A stretch of 64,000 nucleotides of DNA, taken from Aquabacterium sp. (GTDB taxonomy: Bacteria > Pseudomonadota > Gammaproteobacteria > Burkholderiales > Burkholderiaceae_C). The translations under genes were made by a program, and so were the position numbers. The notes beneath the pieces are model-generated. The model searched no databases and had not been told where the DNA came from. It saw only the letters and a list, made by a program, of their open reading frames with translations. This document shows, in pieces, positions 51,445 through 61,800 of this stretch; position 1 is the stretch's first letter; the number at the start of each line of letters is the position of its first letter. The DNA lies in the NCBI GenBank assembly GCA_030654395.1, contig JAURXM010000132.1:310001-374000 (forward strand), written 5' to 3'.

Positions 51445-52374
51445 ATGTCTGAAAGTGCTACCTCGACGCCAAGCCCTGCTGCACCCCACTCAGCAGGGTT
51501 GCCCTCTAAGATTAGGCAGTTCTACGTGCTGACCAAACCTCGCGTGGTTCAGCTCATCGTGTTTTGCGCTGTCATCGGTATGCTGCTGGCTGTGCCGGGC
51601 GTGCCAACAAAGGCGGAGGCTCTGACTGCACTGGCTGCTTGTATCGGGATTTGGCTGGTTGCAGGTGCAGCTGCCGCATTCAATTGCTTGGTTGAGCAGG
51701 GTATCGATGCACGCATGAAACGCACGGCTTGGCGCCCCACGGCCACGGGTGACTTGAGTACAACCAATACATTAGTCTTCAGCTTGGCCTTGTGCGGTTT
51801 GGGTATGGCGATATTGGCCGTTTGGGTCAATGCCTTGACCATGTGGCTGACGCTGGCTACTTTCGTTGGCTATGCCGTGATCTACACCGTGGTGCTCAAG
51901 CCTTTGACGCCGCAAAATATCGTCATTGGAGGGGCATCCGGGGCGATGCCGCCTGTGTTGGGTTGGGCAGCCATGCGGGGCGAGGTTGGTCCTGAAGCCA
52001 TGCTGCTTTGCCTGATCATTTTTTTGTGGACGCCGCCCCATTTTTGGGCTCTGGCGTTGTACCGAGTAGAAGACTATGCGCGGGCCGGTTTGCCCATGTT
52101 GCCCGTCACACATGGCAACGAATTCACGCGCTTGCATGTGCTGCTGTACACCGTGATTTTGTTTGCTGGCACGCTGTTGCCCTACATTCACGGCATGAGC
52201 GGGCTGATCTATTTGTGGTCGGCCGTGATCTTGGGCTTGATTTTCTTAGGCTATGCCTTTCGGCTCTGGCGGCAGTACAGTGACGAGTTGGCGCGTCAGA
52301 CATTCCGTTTCTCGATCATCTACTTGATGCTGATGTTCGCCGCCTTGTTAGTTGATCATTACTGGCCTATCTGA
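51445..52374 (+). CDS. ctaB: Heme O synthase (protoheme IX farnesyltransferase)
   Basis: 309 residues, UbiA superfamily, with nine or so transmembrane helices. The prenyl-diphosphate site reads [17 protein letters not shown], with a second Asp motif in [14 protein letters not shown]. It adds farnesyl to heme B, giving heme O for CtaA, whose gene is directly upstream. Confidence 0.96.
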   Translation: MSESATSTPSPAAPHSAGLPSKIRQFYVLTKPRVVQLIVFCAVIGMLLAVPGVPTKAEALTALAACIGIWLVAGAAAAFNCLVEQGIDARMKRTAWRPTATGDLSTTNTLVFSLALCGLGMAILAVWVNALTMWLTLATFVGYAVIYTVVLKPLTPQNIVIGGASGAMPPVLGWAAMRGEVGPEAMLLCLIIFLWTPPHFWALALYRVEDYARAGLPMLPVTHGNEFTRLHVLLYTVILFAGTLLPYIHGMSGLIYLWSAVILGLIFLGYAFRLWRQYSDELARQTFRFSIIYLMLMFAALLVDHYWPI

Positions 52375-52381
52375 GCACGCT

Positions 52382-53011
52382 ATGTACACATTCTCCTGTG
52401 GGCGACGGGTCATCTTGCTGGCTGGGCTGGCCAGCTTGGGTTTGACGGCCTGTGACAAAATCAAGTCACCTCTGGTACCTCCTGTAGCTGAGCAATACAA
52501 CAGCGTCGACATCACGGGTGCGGACTATGCGCACAAACTGGGGTTGCTGGACTATGACGGACGCAAGCGTCAACTTGCTGATTTCAAAGGCAAGGTGGTC
52601 TTTGTGTTCTTTGGGTTCACGCAGTGCCCCGATGTATGCCCGACGACCGTAGCCGAGTTAGCTCAGGTCAAAAAGAAACTGGGTGTCGATGGTGATCGCC
52701 TGCAAGGCGTGTTCGTGACGATCGATCCCGAGCGTGACTCGGCGGCGGTGCTCAAGGCCTATCTGCAAGGCATGGACCCCAGCTTTGTGGGCTTGCGCGG
52801 CACACTGGCTGAAACCGAGGCGACAGCCCGTGAGTTCAAGGTGTTTTACCAAAAGGTGCCTACCAAAAATGGGGGCTACACGATGGACCACACGGCTGGC
52901 GCTTTTGTCTTTGATCCCGACGGGCAGATTCGTCTGTTCGTGCGTTATGGGATGGGCGTTGATGCGCTGACAGCCGACATCAAGCGGCTGCTGGCACCTG
53001 CCAAGACCTGA
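52382..53011 (+). CDS. SCO1/SenC copper chaperone lipoprotein
   Basis: About 209 residues: a lipoprotein signal ending in LTAC, then a thioredoxin fold with the copper-binding CPDVCP motif and the partner His in YTMDHTAGAF. It matures the CuA site of subunit II. It is the last gene of the oxidase cluster; the mutarotase on the other strand ends six bases away. Confidence 0.94.
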   Translation: MYTFSCGRRVILLAGLASLGLTACDKIKSPLVPPVAEQYNSVDITGADYAHKLGLLDYDGRKRQLADFKGKVVFVFFGFTQCPDVCPTTVAELAQVKKKLGVDGDRLQGVFVTIDPERDSAAVLKAYLQGMDPSFVGLRGTLAETEATAREFKVFYQKVPTKNGGYTMDHTAGAFVFDPDGQIRLFVRYGMGVDALTADIKRLLAPAKT

Positions 53012-53017
53012 GTCGGT

Positions 53018-53878
53018 TTAGGGGGTGTGTAAGGTCAGGCTTTGACGGCCCGTCCAGCTTTCATCCGGAGCCAAGGTCAGTGGCTCGTAGATGCGGGCTG
53101 CCTCTACGCAAAGCATGTGTTGCCAGCCATCAGGCGGCATGTCATTGAGTGCTGCGCATTTGTCTGGGCCGGGATTCCAGATCACGGCGTCTGGCATGCC
53201 TGATGTCGCGATGACCAAGCGCCGGGTGCCATCGCTCAGCAACAATTCAGGCACACACGCATAGATGCGATCCATTTCGCCATGGAACCTTTTTTCAGGG
53301 TGATCCTCAAGGGCTTCGCCACCCGTCATCATGTCTTTGTAGTGGCAACCGTCCAAGCCTTGCAGGCGCACTTGGGTCAACTCCGACACGGCCAAATAGG
53401 TGTGTAGCGCGGCTGAAAAAGGCCAACTGGTATCGCCCGTGTTGTGTGCGTGGAGTTCGATGTCCAAGCGGTTTGCGCTGATCGAGGCGGTCAACTCCAG
53501 CGTGAAACCATGGGGCCACAGCGCACGGGTGGCGTCGTTGTCTGTGAGTACCAGCGTCACTTGGGTGTGGTCGCTACCTTGGGTGCTGCTTTCTATCGCC
53601 CATGTGGAGGTACGTGCCAGCCCATGCCGTGGGAGGCTGAAATCTGGCCCGCGCTCGGCAAACTGCGGGAATATGACGGGCACACCACCACGTACGGCCT
53701 GACCCTCGCTGGCTTGCGCATGGGGTGATAAGTAGAGCTGCTCTTTGCCGCCAGCAGGGATCCACGATACAACTTGGCCTCCGTGCAGCAAAACGGTCGC
53801 TTGTGCGCCGTCGGGAGATTGGATGCGCACGGCCGGCTGGCCTAGCGCCTCTGTGATGGGGGATATCAAATTGCTCAT
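53018..53878 (-). CDS. D-hexose-6-phosphate mutarotase (aldose 1-epimerase family)
   Basis: About 286 residues of the YeaD type: GGQVVSWIP, RGGVPVIFPQFAERG, HGLART (candidate catalytic His), AALHTYL and a late glutamate in CVEAARIYEPLTL. It interconverts alpha and beta anomers of hexose 6-phosphates. Starts at 53878 or 53893 are both possible; the open frame to 54061 lies over the BLUF gene and is not believed. Confidence 0.9.
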   Translation of the reverse strand: MSNLISPITEALGQPAVRIQSPDGAQATVLLHGGQVVSWIPAGGKEQLYLSPHAQASEGQAVRGGVPVIFPQFAERGPDFSLPRHGLARTSTWAIESSTQGSDHTQVTLVLTDNDATRALWPHGFTLELTASISANRLDIELHAHNTGDTSWPFSAALHTYLAVSELTQVRLQGLDGCHYKDMMTGGEALEDHPEKRFHGEMDRIYACVPELLLSDGTRRLVIATSGMPDAVIWNPGPDKCAALNDMPPDGWQHMLCVEAARIYEPLTLAPDESWTGRQSLTLHTP

Positions 53879-53898
53879 GCCGAGAGTATCCATCCTTC

Positions 53899-54327
53899 TC
53901 AGCAGGGCCGTGACACGATGCAAGCGGTGACGATTAACTCTTCGAGTAAGGCCATCGATACCTGTCCTGATAGGGCATAGGGGTCGAGCGCGGGTTTTTC
54001 GGAGTACTTCAACAAAATAGATGGGTTGACCCGGTCTAGGTTGACTTGACCCATAGTCCAACCTGCAAAGCGGCGTTCGGTTATTTCTTCGTAGTGCAGT
54101 ATCACGACATCATGGTGCCGGGGATCGCGGCTGATGGTGTTGTAGAGTTGGTTGACGGCTTCACGGCCACCCTCTAAGACCTGCAGGAAAATGTCGCCGC
54201 TGTAGCACAACAAGCCCGTGATGCCCAATGATGGATTGACCTTGCGTGATGCGGTCAAGATCACATCTGCGACCTCAGGCGTGAGGGGGGATGCCGAACG
54301 GCTGGTGTATAGCAATCGAACCAACAT
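53899..54327 (-). CDS. BLUF-domain blue-light photoreceptor
   Basis: 142 residues, a short BLUF protein. The flavin-contact tyrosine is in RLLYTSRS, the central block is ITGLLCYSGDIFLQVLEGG (with the key Gln), and the late strand ERRFAGWTMG carries the conserved Trp/Met. The C-terminus is a helical cap with no output domain, so it would act by binding a partner. It starts only six bases after the folE stop on the same strand, so the two are almost surely cotranscribed. Confidence 0.93.
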   Translation of the reverse strand: MLVRLLYTSRSASPLTPEVADVILTASRKVNPSLGITGLLCYSGDIFLQVLEGGREAVNQLYNTISRDPRHHDVVILHYEEITERRFAGWTMGQVNLDRVNPSILLKYSEKPALDPYALSGQVSMALLEELIVTACIVSRPC

Positions 54328-54333
54328 ACGTGT

Positions 54334-55086
54334 TCAGCCTTTTTTGTTTGTGACCAGCGACAGGAATTCGCGACGCAGGTTGGGATCCTTGAGGAACGAG
54401 CCACGCATCACGCTGTTGATCATCTTGGTATCCATGTCCTTGACACCACGCCAATGCATGCAGAAGTGATCGGCCTCCATGACCACAGCCAAGCCATCGG
54501 GGTTCATGCGTGATTGCAAGACATCGGCGACTTGGGTGACGGCTTCTTCTTGGATCTGCGGGCGGCTCATGATCCAGTCGATCAGGCGTGCGTACTTGGA
54601 CAAGCCGATCAAGTTAGAGTGCTCATTGGGCATGACGCCAATCCAAACTCGACCGATGATGGGGCACAGGTGGTGGGAGCAGGCGCTGCGCACCGTGATG
54701 GGGCCCACGATCATCAATTCGTTGAGCCGCTCTGCATTGGGGAACTCCGTCACGGCGGGTGCCGGGTGGTATCGCCCTTTGAAGATCTCGTTGATGTACA
54801 TTTTGGCGACGCGGCGGGCGGTGTCCTGCGTATTGTGGTCGCTGTCGGTGTCAATGACCAAGCTGGACAGGACCGTGCTCATCTTGCTTTGGACTTCATC
54901 GAGCAGTTTGTCCAATTCGCCCGGTTCAATGAACTCGGCGATGTTGTCGTTGGCGTGGAAACGCTTCTGCGTCGCTTTGATGCGCTCTCGAATCTTGATG
55001 GACACAGGCACACCATCATCCCCTGATGCCGCAGAGGCCGGGGCAGGTGTTGTCGTGTCGATGGCGCTCAGCGTAGGAGTGGTCAT
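54334..55086 (-). CDS. folE: GTP cyclohydrolase I
   Basis: 250 residues; the catalytic domain has the zinc site (Cys and His in RSACSHHLCPI) and GTP-binding blocks GRVWIGVMPN, GLSKYARLIDW and ADHFCMHWRGVKD. It converts GTP to 7,8-dihydroneopterin triphosphate, the entry to folate synthesis. The first 40 residues are a Thr/Ala/Pro-rich extension not needed for activity. Zn-dependent FolE1 type. Confidence 0.96.
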   Translation of the reverse strand: MTTPTLSAIDTTTPAPASAASGDDGVPVSIKIRERIKATQKRFHANDNIAEFIEPGELDKLLDEVQSKMSTVLSSLVIDTDSDHNTQDTARRVAKMYINEIFKGRYHPAPAVTEFPNAERLNELMIVGPITVRSACSHHLCPIIGRVWIGVMPNEHSNLIGLSKYARLIDWIMSRPQIQEEAVTQVADVLQSRMNPDGLAVVMEADHFCMHWRGVKDMDTKMINSVMRGSFLKDPNLRREFLSLVTNKKG

Positions 55087-55152
55087 GGTTTGTCTGATGA
55101 CGAACAGGCAGTTAGGCCTGCCATCGTATCAAGCTTGCGCCAACCTTGCTCG

Positions 55153-55932
55153 TCACTGATCTGTATGGCAGACACTGGATGATGGGTTTTGCACGCAAAC
55201 ACTGGCCTGGCATGTCGCGGCTGCTGCGCCGACCAAGCCGCCACATCGGGTCTTGAGGTCTTCTGCAGCCGAAGTGGGCGCTTTTTTTCTCGACCCCGTG
55301 TGTGCAAACATGGCCTCTAGCAAGGCCACATCTTCATCTTGACGCAGTGGCGTGTTTTGGCGACGCACCTTGGCGTTGGGTGTATGGGCTGTGACAGCCG
55401 CCGTATTAAGCGCTGGTGGCGTCGTGGGCGTGTTCTGTTCGGTGACGACTGGCGCTACTGGTTCGGGTCGTTCTGCCGTCACCTCTTGCAGTGTGCTCGC
55501 CATCACGTTCTCGATGATGGCACTTTGGGCTTGTGCCAATGGTGCCGCAGGTGGTGCGGGTGCCTCAAGCGGTGGGGCGATCATGGCAGCCAGCGGGTTG
55601 GAATGACTCAGGTTGGTGGTTGTCTTGGACGACGACACTTGTCCGTTGTGCAATACGATGGCGAAACTGGTCAGCAATGCGAGTACGCCCGCACCCATCA
55701 GCGCATACAAGGCCTTGACTTGCCAAGCTGCTGAATAGCCCTTGCGTTTGTTGGTACGCTTTGATGGTGCAGGCAGATATGGCCGACGGCTAGATTCGAG
55801 CGTCGATAGAATGCGCACCAGCGGGATGTCACCGTCAACCTCATAGGCGTCCATGCCCGCGAACAGGCTAGGGCGTGGTGTGTTGCGTTGTGCTTGGTGA
55901 CGGGCGACTTGCCTGTCGTTGCGTGCGTTCAT
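55153..55932 (-). CDS. Unknown single-pass membrane protein with cysteine-rich tail
   Basis: 259 residues. A basic N-terminal cytoplasmic part of about 70 residues precedes one transmembrane helix (ALYALMGAGVLALLTSFAIV). A low-complexity Pro/Ala/Thr linker follows, then a C-terminal segment with four cysteines within 27 residues (RCGGLVGAAAATCQ, VCVQNP, VCHTDQ). The tail probably faces the periplasm with disulfides. I recognise no family. It lies divergent to the T6SS-side M15 peptidase gene and 66 bases upstream of folE on the same strand. Confidence 0.75.
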   Translation of the reverse strand: MNARNDRQVARHQAQRNTPRPSLFAGMDAYEVDGDIPLVRILSTLESSRRPYLPAPSKRTNKRKGYSAAWQVKALYALMGAGVLALLTSFAIVLHNGQVSSSKTTTNLSHSNPLAAMIAPPLEAPAPPAAPLAQAQSAIIENVMASTLQEVTAERPEPVAPVVTEQNTPTTPPALNTAAVTAHTPNAKVRRQNTPLRQDEDVALLEAMFAHTGSRKKAPTSAAEDLKTRCGGLVGAAAATCQASVCVQNPSSSVCHTDQ

Positions 55933-56032
55933 GCAGTCTCCCTTTCATATTTATCGATCGCCGCATTCTACGAAGCCCGGGCGCGGTTGTGTGGCCGCAA
56001 CCAACGGGGTTGCAATCAATCGTTACAGAAAC

Positions 56033-56899
56033 ATGCATACAGGGTGGGTTGTGCTGTACTTTTTGCTGGGAATCGGGGCGTTGGCTCTGGGTATGTTCCC
56101 GCATTGGCGCGTGGCGTTGCGCATGCGCCTATCCGTGTTGTGGCGTGGCGGGTTCCGTCAGGGCAGACAGTTGGGGCAGAACGTGCAACGTCATCAGACC
56201 ATGTTGGTTGATGGTGCCAACCACAAGGCGGCGGCACTTCAGGTTTGGTGGCGATCGCAATGGATGTGGGTGGGCCTGACCTTGGTGTTGTTGGTACTGC
56301 CTGTGGCCTTGGTTGTGGTGTGGAGCCTGACAGGCAAGCGTGCGCTGGATGGTTTTGATGATGCCACGACGGTGGGTAACCAGCAGTTAACCCATTTGTT
56401 GCAGGGGGAGCAATTGGTGCCGCCTCCGCCGTTGCCACCTGAGGTTTTCGCGACGGCAGAAGTCGAGGTGATTCGCCCCATGCTGTCGACAGCCGATCGC
56501 CGGTGGGAGCAGATGGACCCTGATTTTGTCCAGCGTCTGCTGGCGGTGTTCAAGGTCATGAAGGATGAGCATGGCTACGACATGACCTTGCTTGAGGGCT
56601 ACAGAAGCCCTGAGCGGCAAGCTGCTTTGGCGGCCAAGGGCAGTAGCGTGACCATGGCGGGCGCATGGCAGAGCTACCACCAATACGGACTCGCGGCCGA
56701 TTGCGCCTTCTATCGACAAGGCAAGCTGCTGATCTCTGAGAAAGATCCTTGGGCCATGCGCGGCTATCAACTCTACGGTCAGGTCGCTCAGCAAATGGGC
56801 CTGACATGGGGTGGCCATTGGCAAATGATGGACTTGGGACACATCGAGTTGCCCAAACCTAGCGCACGTGCGGCTGTGCGGGCGGCCAGTTACCGTTAA
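56033..56899 (+). CDS. Membrane-anchored M15 peptidase, TagX-like, T6SS-associated
   Basis: About 288 residues: two transmembrane helices (VVLYFLLGIGALALGMF and VGLTLVLLVLPVALVVVW) and a periplasmic M15 domain. The zinc ligands are His216 and Asp223 (YHQYGLAADCAF) and His270 (DLGHIEL). In Acinetobacter, TagX is a membrane M15-type endopeptidase that opens peptidoglycan so the T6SS can assemble. Position just before PAAR and tssM and the same topology suggest the same job here. An open frame from 55919 exists, but the ATG at 56033 starts right at the first helix. Confidence 0.82.
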   Translation: MHTGWVVLYFLLGIGALALGMFPHWRVALRMRLSVLWRGGFRQGRQLGQNVQRHQTMLVDGANHKAAALQVWWRSQWMWVGLTLVLLVLPVALVVVWSLTGKRALDGFDDATTVGNQQLTHLLQGEQLVPPPPLPPEVFATAEVEVIRPMLSTADRRWEQMDPDFVQRLLAVFKVMKDEHGYDMTLLEGYRSPERQAALAAKGSSVTMAGAWQSYHQYGLAADCAFYRQGKLLISEKDPWAMRGYQLYGQVAQQMGLTWGGHWQMMDLGHIELPKPSARAAVRAASYR

Positions 56900-57030
56900 G
56901 CGCACTTGACACATCCAGTAACGGTAGTACCCCCTAGCGGGGGAGGTCCGATCGTCCCCAAGCCTATAGACTCGCCCCGCACCCGTTGTATCGGGCGCAG
57001 ACGACTAAATAAAACAGGGAGATTGACGCC
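56900..57030 (+). promoter_or_regulatory. Upstream region of the PAAR-tssM genes
   Basis: 131 non-coding bases. A hairpin CCCCC/GGGGG with the loop TAGC lies at 56930-56943, with no T-run, so it is not a clear terminator. TTGACA at 56906-56911 lacks a -10 at the right distance; TATAGA at 56965-56970 lacks a -35. Shine-Dalgarno AGGGAGA lies just before the PAAR start. A promoter is likely but not pinned down. Confidence 0.35.
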
Positions 57031-57297
57031 ATGGGACGCCCATTCATTGTTGTAGGTGACACCACCGATCATGGCGGTACAGTCATTGAAGGCTCTGGCA
57101 TGACCGATACACACGGTAAACGCATCGCACGTGTCGGCGATCAGGTGACCTGCCCACAGCGCTGGCACGGCAACACGGTCATCGTGTCTGGTGATCCCAC
57201 CATGATCATTGACGGCAAGGCTGCTGCACGTCATGGCGATAAGACCGCTTGCGGCGCCACTTTGATTGCGACACAAGCTGTCTCTATAGACATCTGA
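57031..57297 (+). CDS. PAAR-domain spike-tip protein
   Basis: 88 residues, a single PAAR domain: MGRPFIVVGDTTDHGGTVIE at the start, VGDQVTCPQRWHG with Cys and His, and AARHGDKTACGATLI with the other metal ligands. It forms the zinc-binding cone that sharpens VgrG and can carry effectors. No toxin extension. It is followed 20 bases later by the next gene of the cluster. Confidence 0.95.
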   Translation: MGRPFIVVGDTTDHGGTVIEGSGMTDTHGKRIARVGDQVTCPQRWHGNTVIVSGDPTMIIDGKAAARHGDKTACGATLIATQAVSIDI

Positions 57298-57317
57298 TCG
57301 CGTCAGGCAGTCTAGGT

Positions 57318-58844
57318 ATGAACAAGGTATTCAAAGCAGGCGCTGTGTGGTTGGCCATCGCATGCATGGTGTGGCTGATCACGATATGGCGTTGGCAAAG
57401 TACAGGATATGACGCCACAACCGGTGACATCGTTGGGCGGCTGTTTGTGTTGCCGGTGGTATTGGCTGCGACCTTGTTGCTGGCCTTGTGGGGTGTGAGT
57501 CAACTCAAAGTACAAGCTGACAAGCTTGCACCTCAGCCTGCGTCTGGATCAGGGTCACCAACGGCGCAAGGCGATCAACTTAACGCATCCTCCGATGCTG
57601 CTTTGCGGTCCATGACGGCCTGGGTCTTGGCTGAGGCGGTGACCTTGGCTACCGGGCCTGATGCGGTGAGTGCTTGGGATGGGTTTCAGTCACATGGTGT
57701 TCGGCCATCCTTGGATGACCAATTTCAGGACATGGATGGGCAACCGATATTCACATCACGCGTGCCCGGTTTGGACATGAGCGAGTGGTTGATCTCACAC
57801 CCAGAGTTGGCCGCGGGCCATGAGCCCACGCTGCCTGAGTCTGTCCTGAGAAGTTTGGCTCTGCTTGATGGGCCTTTGCAAAGCATGCTTGAGGCTGTGG
57901 CGCAATGGGTGCCTGAGGGCGGTGTCACGCAGATGGGTGATATGGCAGCGCCACAGGTATGGAACACGCGCATGAAAAGCCACTTGTCAGGCGTCGCTGC
58001 CCCTGTGTCAATGGCGTCCAAGCAGGCCAATGAAGCCGGATTGCCACAGTTGACTGTTCGCTTGCTTTTGCCTGTTTCGTGGCTTGATGCTGAGCGTGCT
58101 GCTGCAATCGATTGGGTGCGAAGCCAGTGCGGTAGTTTGCTCGATTGGGTAGAGGCCACACAAGCCAAAGGCCTGCGGTGGGTGACCACGGCGGTTGACC
58201 ATCCTGAAGCACTGTGGGACGAAATTGATCTGCGGATGGTGCAGTGGTCGGCTCAGGCTCGCCCTGAGCTGCTCTTGATTTTGGCTGTGGACAGCGCACT
58301 GGACGAGTCGCAAGTCGACCGCATGAAGGCTGTGGGCGAGTTATTTACCGCCATGCACCAAACTGGCAAGGTGCCTGGAGAAGGCGCTGTGGGCTTGTTG
58401 CTGGCTAACCGGCCATGGCCCGATGTCCAGTCAAACGGGCTTGAGGCCATGAGGATGTGGCGCCCCGCTCGCGCACGTCGGGACAAGTCTGCTGACGCGG
58501 CAGGGCGAGTCAGCACGAAGGCACTGACTTCCGCCACGACGCACGCGGTGAGTTTGAGTCTGGCCGATCAGCTTGATGTGCTGGTTGTGTCGGATGCCGA
58601 CCACCGTGCGAGCCGAACAGGCGAATTGTTCGAGTCGCTACAAAGCGTCTTGCCCGGGATTGATCCGATGCTCGCTGTGATCAGAGTGGGCGAATGTTGC
58701 GGTGAATTGGGTATGGCCAGAGCACTGGTGCCCGTTGCTTTGGCCTGCACAGCATTGCGTGCAGGCGACATATCTGGCCGTGTGGCTTTGGCTGCGAGCG
58801 TGCAGTCTGCGCACGACCGGGTGGTCGTGGCAATCGCAACTTGA
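57318..58844 (+). CDS. T6SS-cluster membrane protein of unknown function
   Basis: 508 residues: two transmembrane helices at the N-terminus (AGAVWLAIACMVWLITIW and GRLFVLPVVLAATLLLALWG), then about 430 residues without clear motifs, acidic and Ala/Leu rich. It lies between PAAR and tssM with an 18-base gap to tssM, so a role with the TssM membrane complex is likely. Proteins of this layout precede tssM in Acinetobacter- and Burkholderiales-type T6SS loci, but I cannot name it with certainty. ATG at 57318 chosen, at the first helix. Confidence 0.75.
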   Translation: MNKVFKAGAVWLAIACMVWLITIWRWQSTGYDATTGDIVGRLFVLPVVLAATLLLALWGVSQLKVQADKLAPQPASGSGSPTAQGDQLNASSDAALRSMTAWVLAEAVTLATGPDAVSAWDGFQSHGVRPSLDDQFQDMDGQPIFTSRVPGLDMSEWLISHPELAAGHEPTLPESVLRSLALLDGPLQSMLEAVAQWVPEGGVTQMGDMAAPQVWNTRMKSHLSGVAAPVSMASKQANEAGLPQLTVRLLLPVSWLDAERAAAIDWVRSQCGSLLDWVEATQAKGLRWVTTAVDHPEALWDEIDLRMVQWSAQARPELLLILAVDSALDESQVDRMKAVGELFTAMHQTGKVPGEGAVGLLLANRPWPDVQSNGLEAMRMWRPARARRDKSADAAGRVSTKALTSATTHAVSLSLADQLDVLVVSDADHRASRTGELFESLQSVLPGIDPMLAVIRVGECCGELGMARALVPVALACTALRAGDISGRVALAASVQSAHDRVVVAIAT

Positions 58845-58862
58845 TTGAATTCGGATAAATAA

Positions 58863-61800
58863 ATGCAACGAATCTGGCAGTTTTTTCTTGATCCCCGTGT
58901 GCTCGCCGTCATTGGCGTTGCTGCGTTAGCGGGGCTGTTATTGCTTGGCGCTGACGCCATGCGCATTGGTCTTGTTTGGGCGGGTGTGGTGCTGGCTTTG
59001 TTGTTATTGGCTTGGGGTGCACTGTGGGCCTGGCGTCGATATCAGGTAGGGCAGTCCGCTCAGTCACTCGAGCGTGCCATGGTCGCTGATGCCGACAGGG
59101 CAGTGAAAGCCTCTGCGCGGTCATCCAAGCACGATGAAGTCGCAGCGGTGCGTGAACGCATGGCAGCGGCCGTGAAGTTGATCAAGACATCGCGCTTAGG
59201 TGAGACATCGGGTTCTGCTGCGCTATATGAACTGCCTTGGTATGCGGTGATTGGTAATCCTGCTGCCGGCAAAAGCTCTGCGGTGGTCAAGTCCGGCCTC
59301 AAGTTTCCTTTTTCGGACAACGCCGATAGCGTGATTCAGGGCATTGGCGGCACACGCCATTGCGATTGGTACTTCACCACCGAAGGTATTTTGTTGGACA
59401 CGGCGGGCCGCTATGCGGTGCACGACGAAGACCGCAGCGAGTGGCTGGGTTTTTTGTCGCTGCTGAAAAAACACCGACCCAAGGCGCCACTCAATGGCGT
59501 CATCATCGCGGTGAGCTTGGCCGAATTGGGCGCCAACAAACCGGACTTCGCGATTGACCTTGCGCGCAAGCTGCGACAGCGTGTTCAGGAGTTGACCGAG
59601 AAGCTGGCGGTATTCATGCCGGTTTACGTGGTCTTTACCAAAGCCGATTTGATATCGGGCTTCGTTGACTTTTTCGAAGACCGTGATCGAGATGAACGGG
59701 ACAAGGTTTGGGGTGCGACGCTGCCCTATGACACATCAAGCAAATCCGATGTGGTGACTCAGTTTGAAACGCATTTTGATGAGCTGTATCAAGGACTGAA
59801 AGAAGCGTCGGTGGCGCGCATGTCATTGCACCGTGGCGAGCAATTGCCACCCGGCGTGTTGACTTTCCCACTCGAGTTTGCAGCACTCAAGCCGGCTTTG
59901 CGCACCTTCCTCAATACCTTGTTTGAGGATAACCCGTATCAATTCAGACCTGTCTTTCGGGGCTTTTACTTCACCAGCGCGGTACAGGAAGGCCAGTCAA
60001 CAAGCCGTGCCAGTGAGCGTGTGGCGGCACAATTTGGCTTGCAGTTGCAGCCCGGCGCATCATCAGTGGTCTATTCACACAGTGGCTTTTTCCTGAAAGA
60101 GCTGTTCTCGCGTGTGATCTTTGCTGATCGACAGTTGGTGCAGCAATACACCAGCCGTGTGCAACTCCGTTTGCGCTACGCCAGCTTCTTTGGTGGCGTG
60201 CTCTTATTGGGTGCGCTGCTGGCAGGGTGGACCTGGTCTTATCTCGGCAACCGTGAGCTCGTAGCCCATGTGAAAGCCGACTTGAGCAAGGCAGCTCAAG
60301 TGCAGGACAAGCGGGTGGACTTGCAGTCACGCTTGGAGGCACTTGAGATACTACAAGATCGCTTGGAGCAAATGCAGCGCTATCGCCAGACACGGTCGTG
60401 GACGATTGGGCTGGGTCTGTACCAAGGTCAGGCCATCGAAGATCGCTTGAAAGAGGAGTACTTTGCCGGCCTTCAGGTGGTCATGCTCAAACCCGCAGAG
60501 CAGGCGATTGCAGCTTACTTGGGGGATGTCAATGCGCATGCCGATGAGCTTCGACCCTTGCAGCGTTTGGCTGATGCGTCAGCGACAGTGGCTGGGGTCT
60601 CCGCTGTAGAGGTCAGTGCTTCGGGCCCACAAGCCGCATCACCTTACGTCAATGCCTCCAGCACGAATGTGACGGAGGCATACAACGCCCTCAAGGCCTA
60701 TCTGATGCTGGGTGATCGCAGTCGACTGGAAGCGGGGCACATGGGCGACCAACTCACTCGATTCTGGCGCAGTTGGCTTGAAACCAATCGCGGCAATATG
60801 CCGCGTGAACAGTTGATCCAAAAGGCGGAGCACATCCTGTCATATGCCATTGCGCAAATGAATGATCCGGCCTTTCCTCAGCAGGACCTGAACCTCAGTT
60901 TGATGGACCAAACGCGCGACAACCTGCGCCGTGTCATCAAGGGCATGCCAGCACGTGAGCGTGTCTACTCAGAGATCAAGGCGCGTGCTGCTACACGCTT
61001 TGCGCCTGTCACGGTGGTGCAATTGGTCTCCGATGCCGATCGCCAGATCGTGGCTGGCAGTCATGCTGTGTCCGGCGCTTTCACGAAGCAGGCATGGGAG
61101 AGCTACGTCAAAGATGCCATCAAAGATGCCGCCAACAGCGAGCTTCAATCTACGGATTGGGTACTCAAGACAGCTGCGGCTGATGACCTGACGCTAGAAG
61201 GTAGTCCAGAGCAAATTCAAAAGGCCTTGACTGCGCTGTACAAAGCTGAATATGTACGTGAGTGGCAGAAGTTTGTGCAGGGTGTGAGCGTGCCAGATTT
61301 CCCCGATTTCGACGTGGCCGTGGTGAAGATGAACCGTCTGGGTGATCCGATTAACTCACCTATTGGCGTCTTGCTGAAGACTTTGTATGAGCAGACATCT
61401 TGGGATAACCCTTCTGCGCTGAATGAGCGCATGGCCGCGGGGCAGAAGGGTTTTATTGCATGGTTCAAACAAACAGTGCTGGGCATGGCGCCTGCGCCAG
61501 TCGGCGTGAACATCGACATCAATTTAGGTAAGGACAAAGAGATACCCATGGGGCCCATTGGTAAGGAGTTCAGTACGCTGAGCAAACTGATGATGCCCCG
61601 GGAAAACGGTGAGCCACTGCTCAAGACTTATTTGTCTTCGCTTGCCAAGATTCGTTCGCGTTTTAACCAAATGAAAACGCAAGGTGATCCGGGGCCTGCC
61701 TCACGCCAGTTGATGCTGCAAACACTCGAAGGCAATGGCGAATTGGCTGAGGCATTGAAGTTGGTTGATGAGCAGATGCTCACGGGCATGAGCGACACAG

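Noticed and set aside
56906..56970. TTGACA and TATAGA as a promoter for the PAAR gene
   Set aside because: The two boxes are about 53 bases apart and neither has a partner at 16-18 bases.
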